From an uncultured Bacilli bacterium (GTDB taxonomy: Bacteria; Bacillota_I; Bacilli_A; RF39; UBA660): 55,105 nucleotides of DNA. Numbering within the stretch: position 1 is the first letter of the stretch; every line of letters starts with the position of its first letter. Location of the stretch: NCBI GenBank assembly GCA_934162265.1, contig CAKPHZ010000007.1, positions 1 to 55,105 of the forward strand, in the 5' to 3' direction. Below the pieces are notes generated by a model that searched no databases, was not told the origin of the DNA, and saw only the letters and a program-made list of their open reading frames with translations. The translations under genes and the position numbers were made by a program. Positions 54,890-55,105 of this stretch are shown one piece after another.

Positions 54890-55042
54890 CTACTTTCCAC
54901 AACAATTCTTGTATTTCTTTCCACTGCCACATGGTCTTTGGTATTGGGAATTTTGGCAGCTTTTCTGAGCACTTGGCTCGTTAATTCGGCACTTGGTTGC
55001 ACCCCAGAGCACCTCCGTAGCACCCGACAAACCTAGCAGAAC
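54890..55042 (-). pseudogene. SEC-C zinc-motif tail fragment
   Basis: An open frame of 50 residues ends in RPCGSGKKYKNCCGK and a stop. This is the SEC-C metal-binding motif (CXCX8CC family form) that closes SecA and several other proteins. It is open to a TAA at 55043-55045 but has no convincing start. The preceding part (INEPSAQKSCQNSQYQ) does not follow the usual SecA linker and lies in a GC-richer stretch (about 54950-55035). It looks like the 3' end of a gene broken or displaced near the window edge. Which parent gene it came from cannot be told. Confidence 0.5.
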
Positions 55043-55105
55043 TTATCTAAAAACTTATCTAAATTTTAATTTAATTTTCCATAATACATATCGCTAAACA
55101 TTCCA

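Noticed and set aside
1..55105. CRISPR arrays, rRNA and tRNA genes
   Set aside because: No regularly spaced repeat with spacers was seen; the only tandem repeat is the 81-bp pair. I found no cloverleaf or rRNA-like sequence, though weak RNA genes could be missed by eye.
1..55105. Mycoplasma-type code (TGA as Trp)
   Set aside because: TGA ends several genes at the expected place (for example lspA, overlapping rluD), and tryptophan is written TGG.

Overview
Organism. The window is very AT-rich and uses the standard bacterial code (TGA is a stop, TGG is Trp). It carries a Bacillota gene set: recU next to a class A PBP, a proline T-box, YunB, and lspA-rluD. YjcZ-like micro-proteins are present too. 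I infer an uncultured low-GC lineage of the Bacilli/Erysipelotrichia/RF39 type; that placement is inference, not demonstrated. Most genes lie on the minus strand. The plus strand looks rich in A and C almost throughout, whichever way the genes point. There are no rRNA genes, recognisable tRNA genes or CRISPR arrays.

Layout. (1) 89-8131: five minus-strand membrane/glycosyltransferase genes (two tandem GT-C-like paralogues, a GtrA-GT2 fusion, a YfhO-like protein, another GT-C-like protein) behind their own promoter; probably surface glycan or lipid-linked sugar assembly. (2) 8233-19163: a Tad/Flp-type pilus operon on the minus strand: two secreted/anchored unknowns, a TadE-like protein, two CpaB paralogues, TadA/CpaF with an Asn/Ser-rich tail, TadB, TadC, a 46-residue Flp-like pilin, two TadE-like paralogues and a TadZ/CpaE-like protein, closed by a terminator. 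(3) 19333-26165: YunB, then divergent recU-PBP1, a lipoprotein, asnS and an XRE regulator. (4) 26421-26640: two YjcZ-like micro-proteins. (5) 26751-34815: a type IV secretion-like operon (VirB2-like, VirB6/TrbL-like, PrgI/VirB3, TrsD-like, VirB4/TrsE, lysozyme plus NlpC/P60 hydrolase, one unknown) with no relaxase or coupling protein in view. (6) 34972-36522: a broken ISAs1-family element that was itself hit by a ~150-bp MITE. (7) 36608-46605: a second block with a VirB2-like/cell-wall-hydrolase fusion and three related single-pass surface proteins, the largest about 1,930 residues, driven by a perfect consensus promoter. (8) 46708-52549: housekeeping genes (rhomboid, TspO, rluD, lspA, a type IV pseudopilin, DUF192, gpsA, a YugP-like protein lacking its zinc motif, DUF1653). 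(9) 52550-55105: a RhuM pseudogene, a short proS behind a T-box, and a SEC-C tail fragment.

How it fits together. The window holds two envelope-spanning machines, a Tad pilus and a T4SS-like channel with two peptidoglycan hydrolases. They are accompanied by a surface glycosylation cluster, very large FN3-like surface proteins and many small secreted proteins of unknown family. Missing relaxase/VirD4 genes and the regular operon structure suggest surface or effector roles rather than a self-transmissible element, but genes outside the window could change that.
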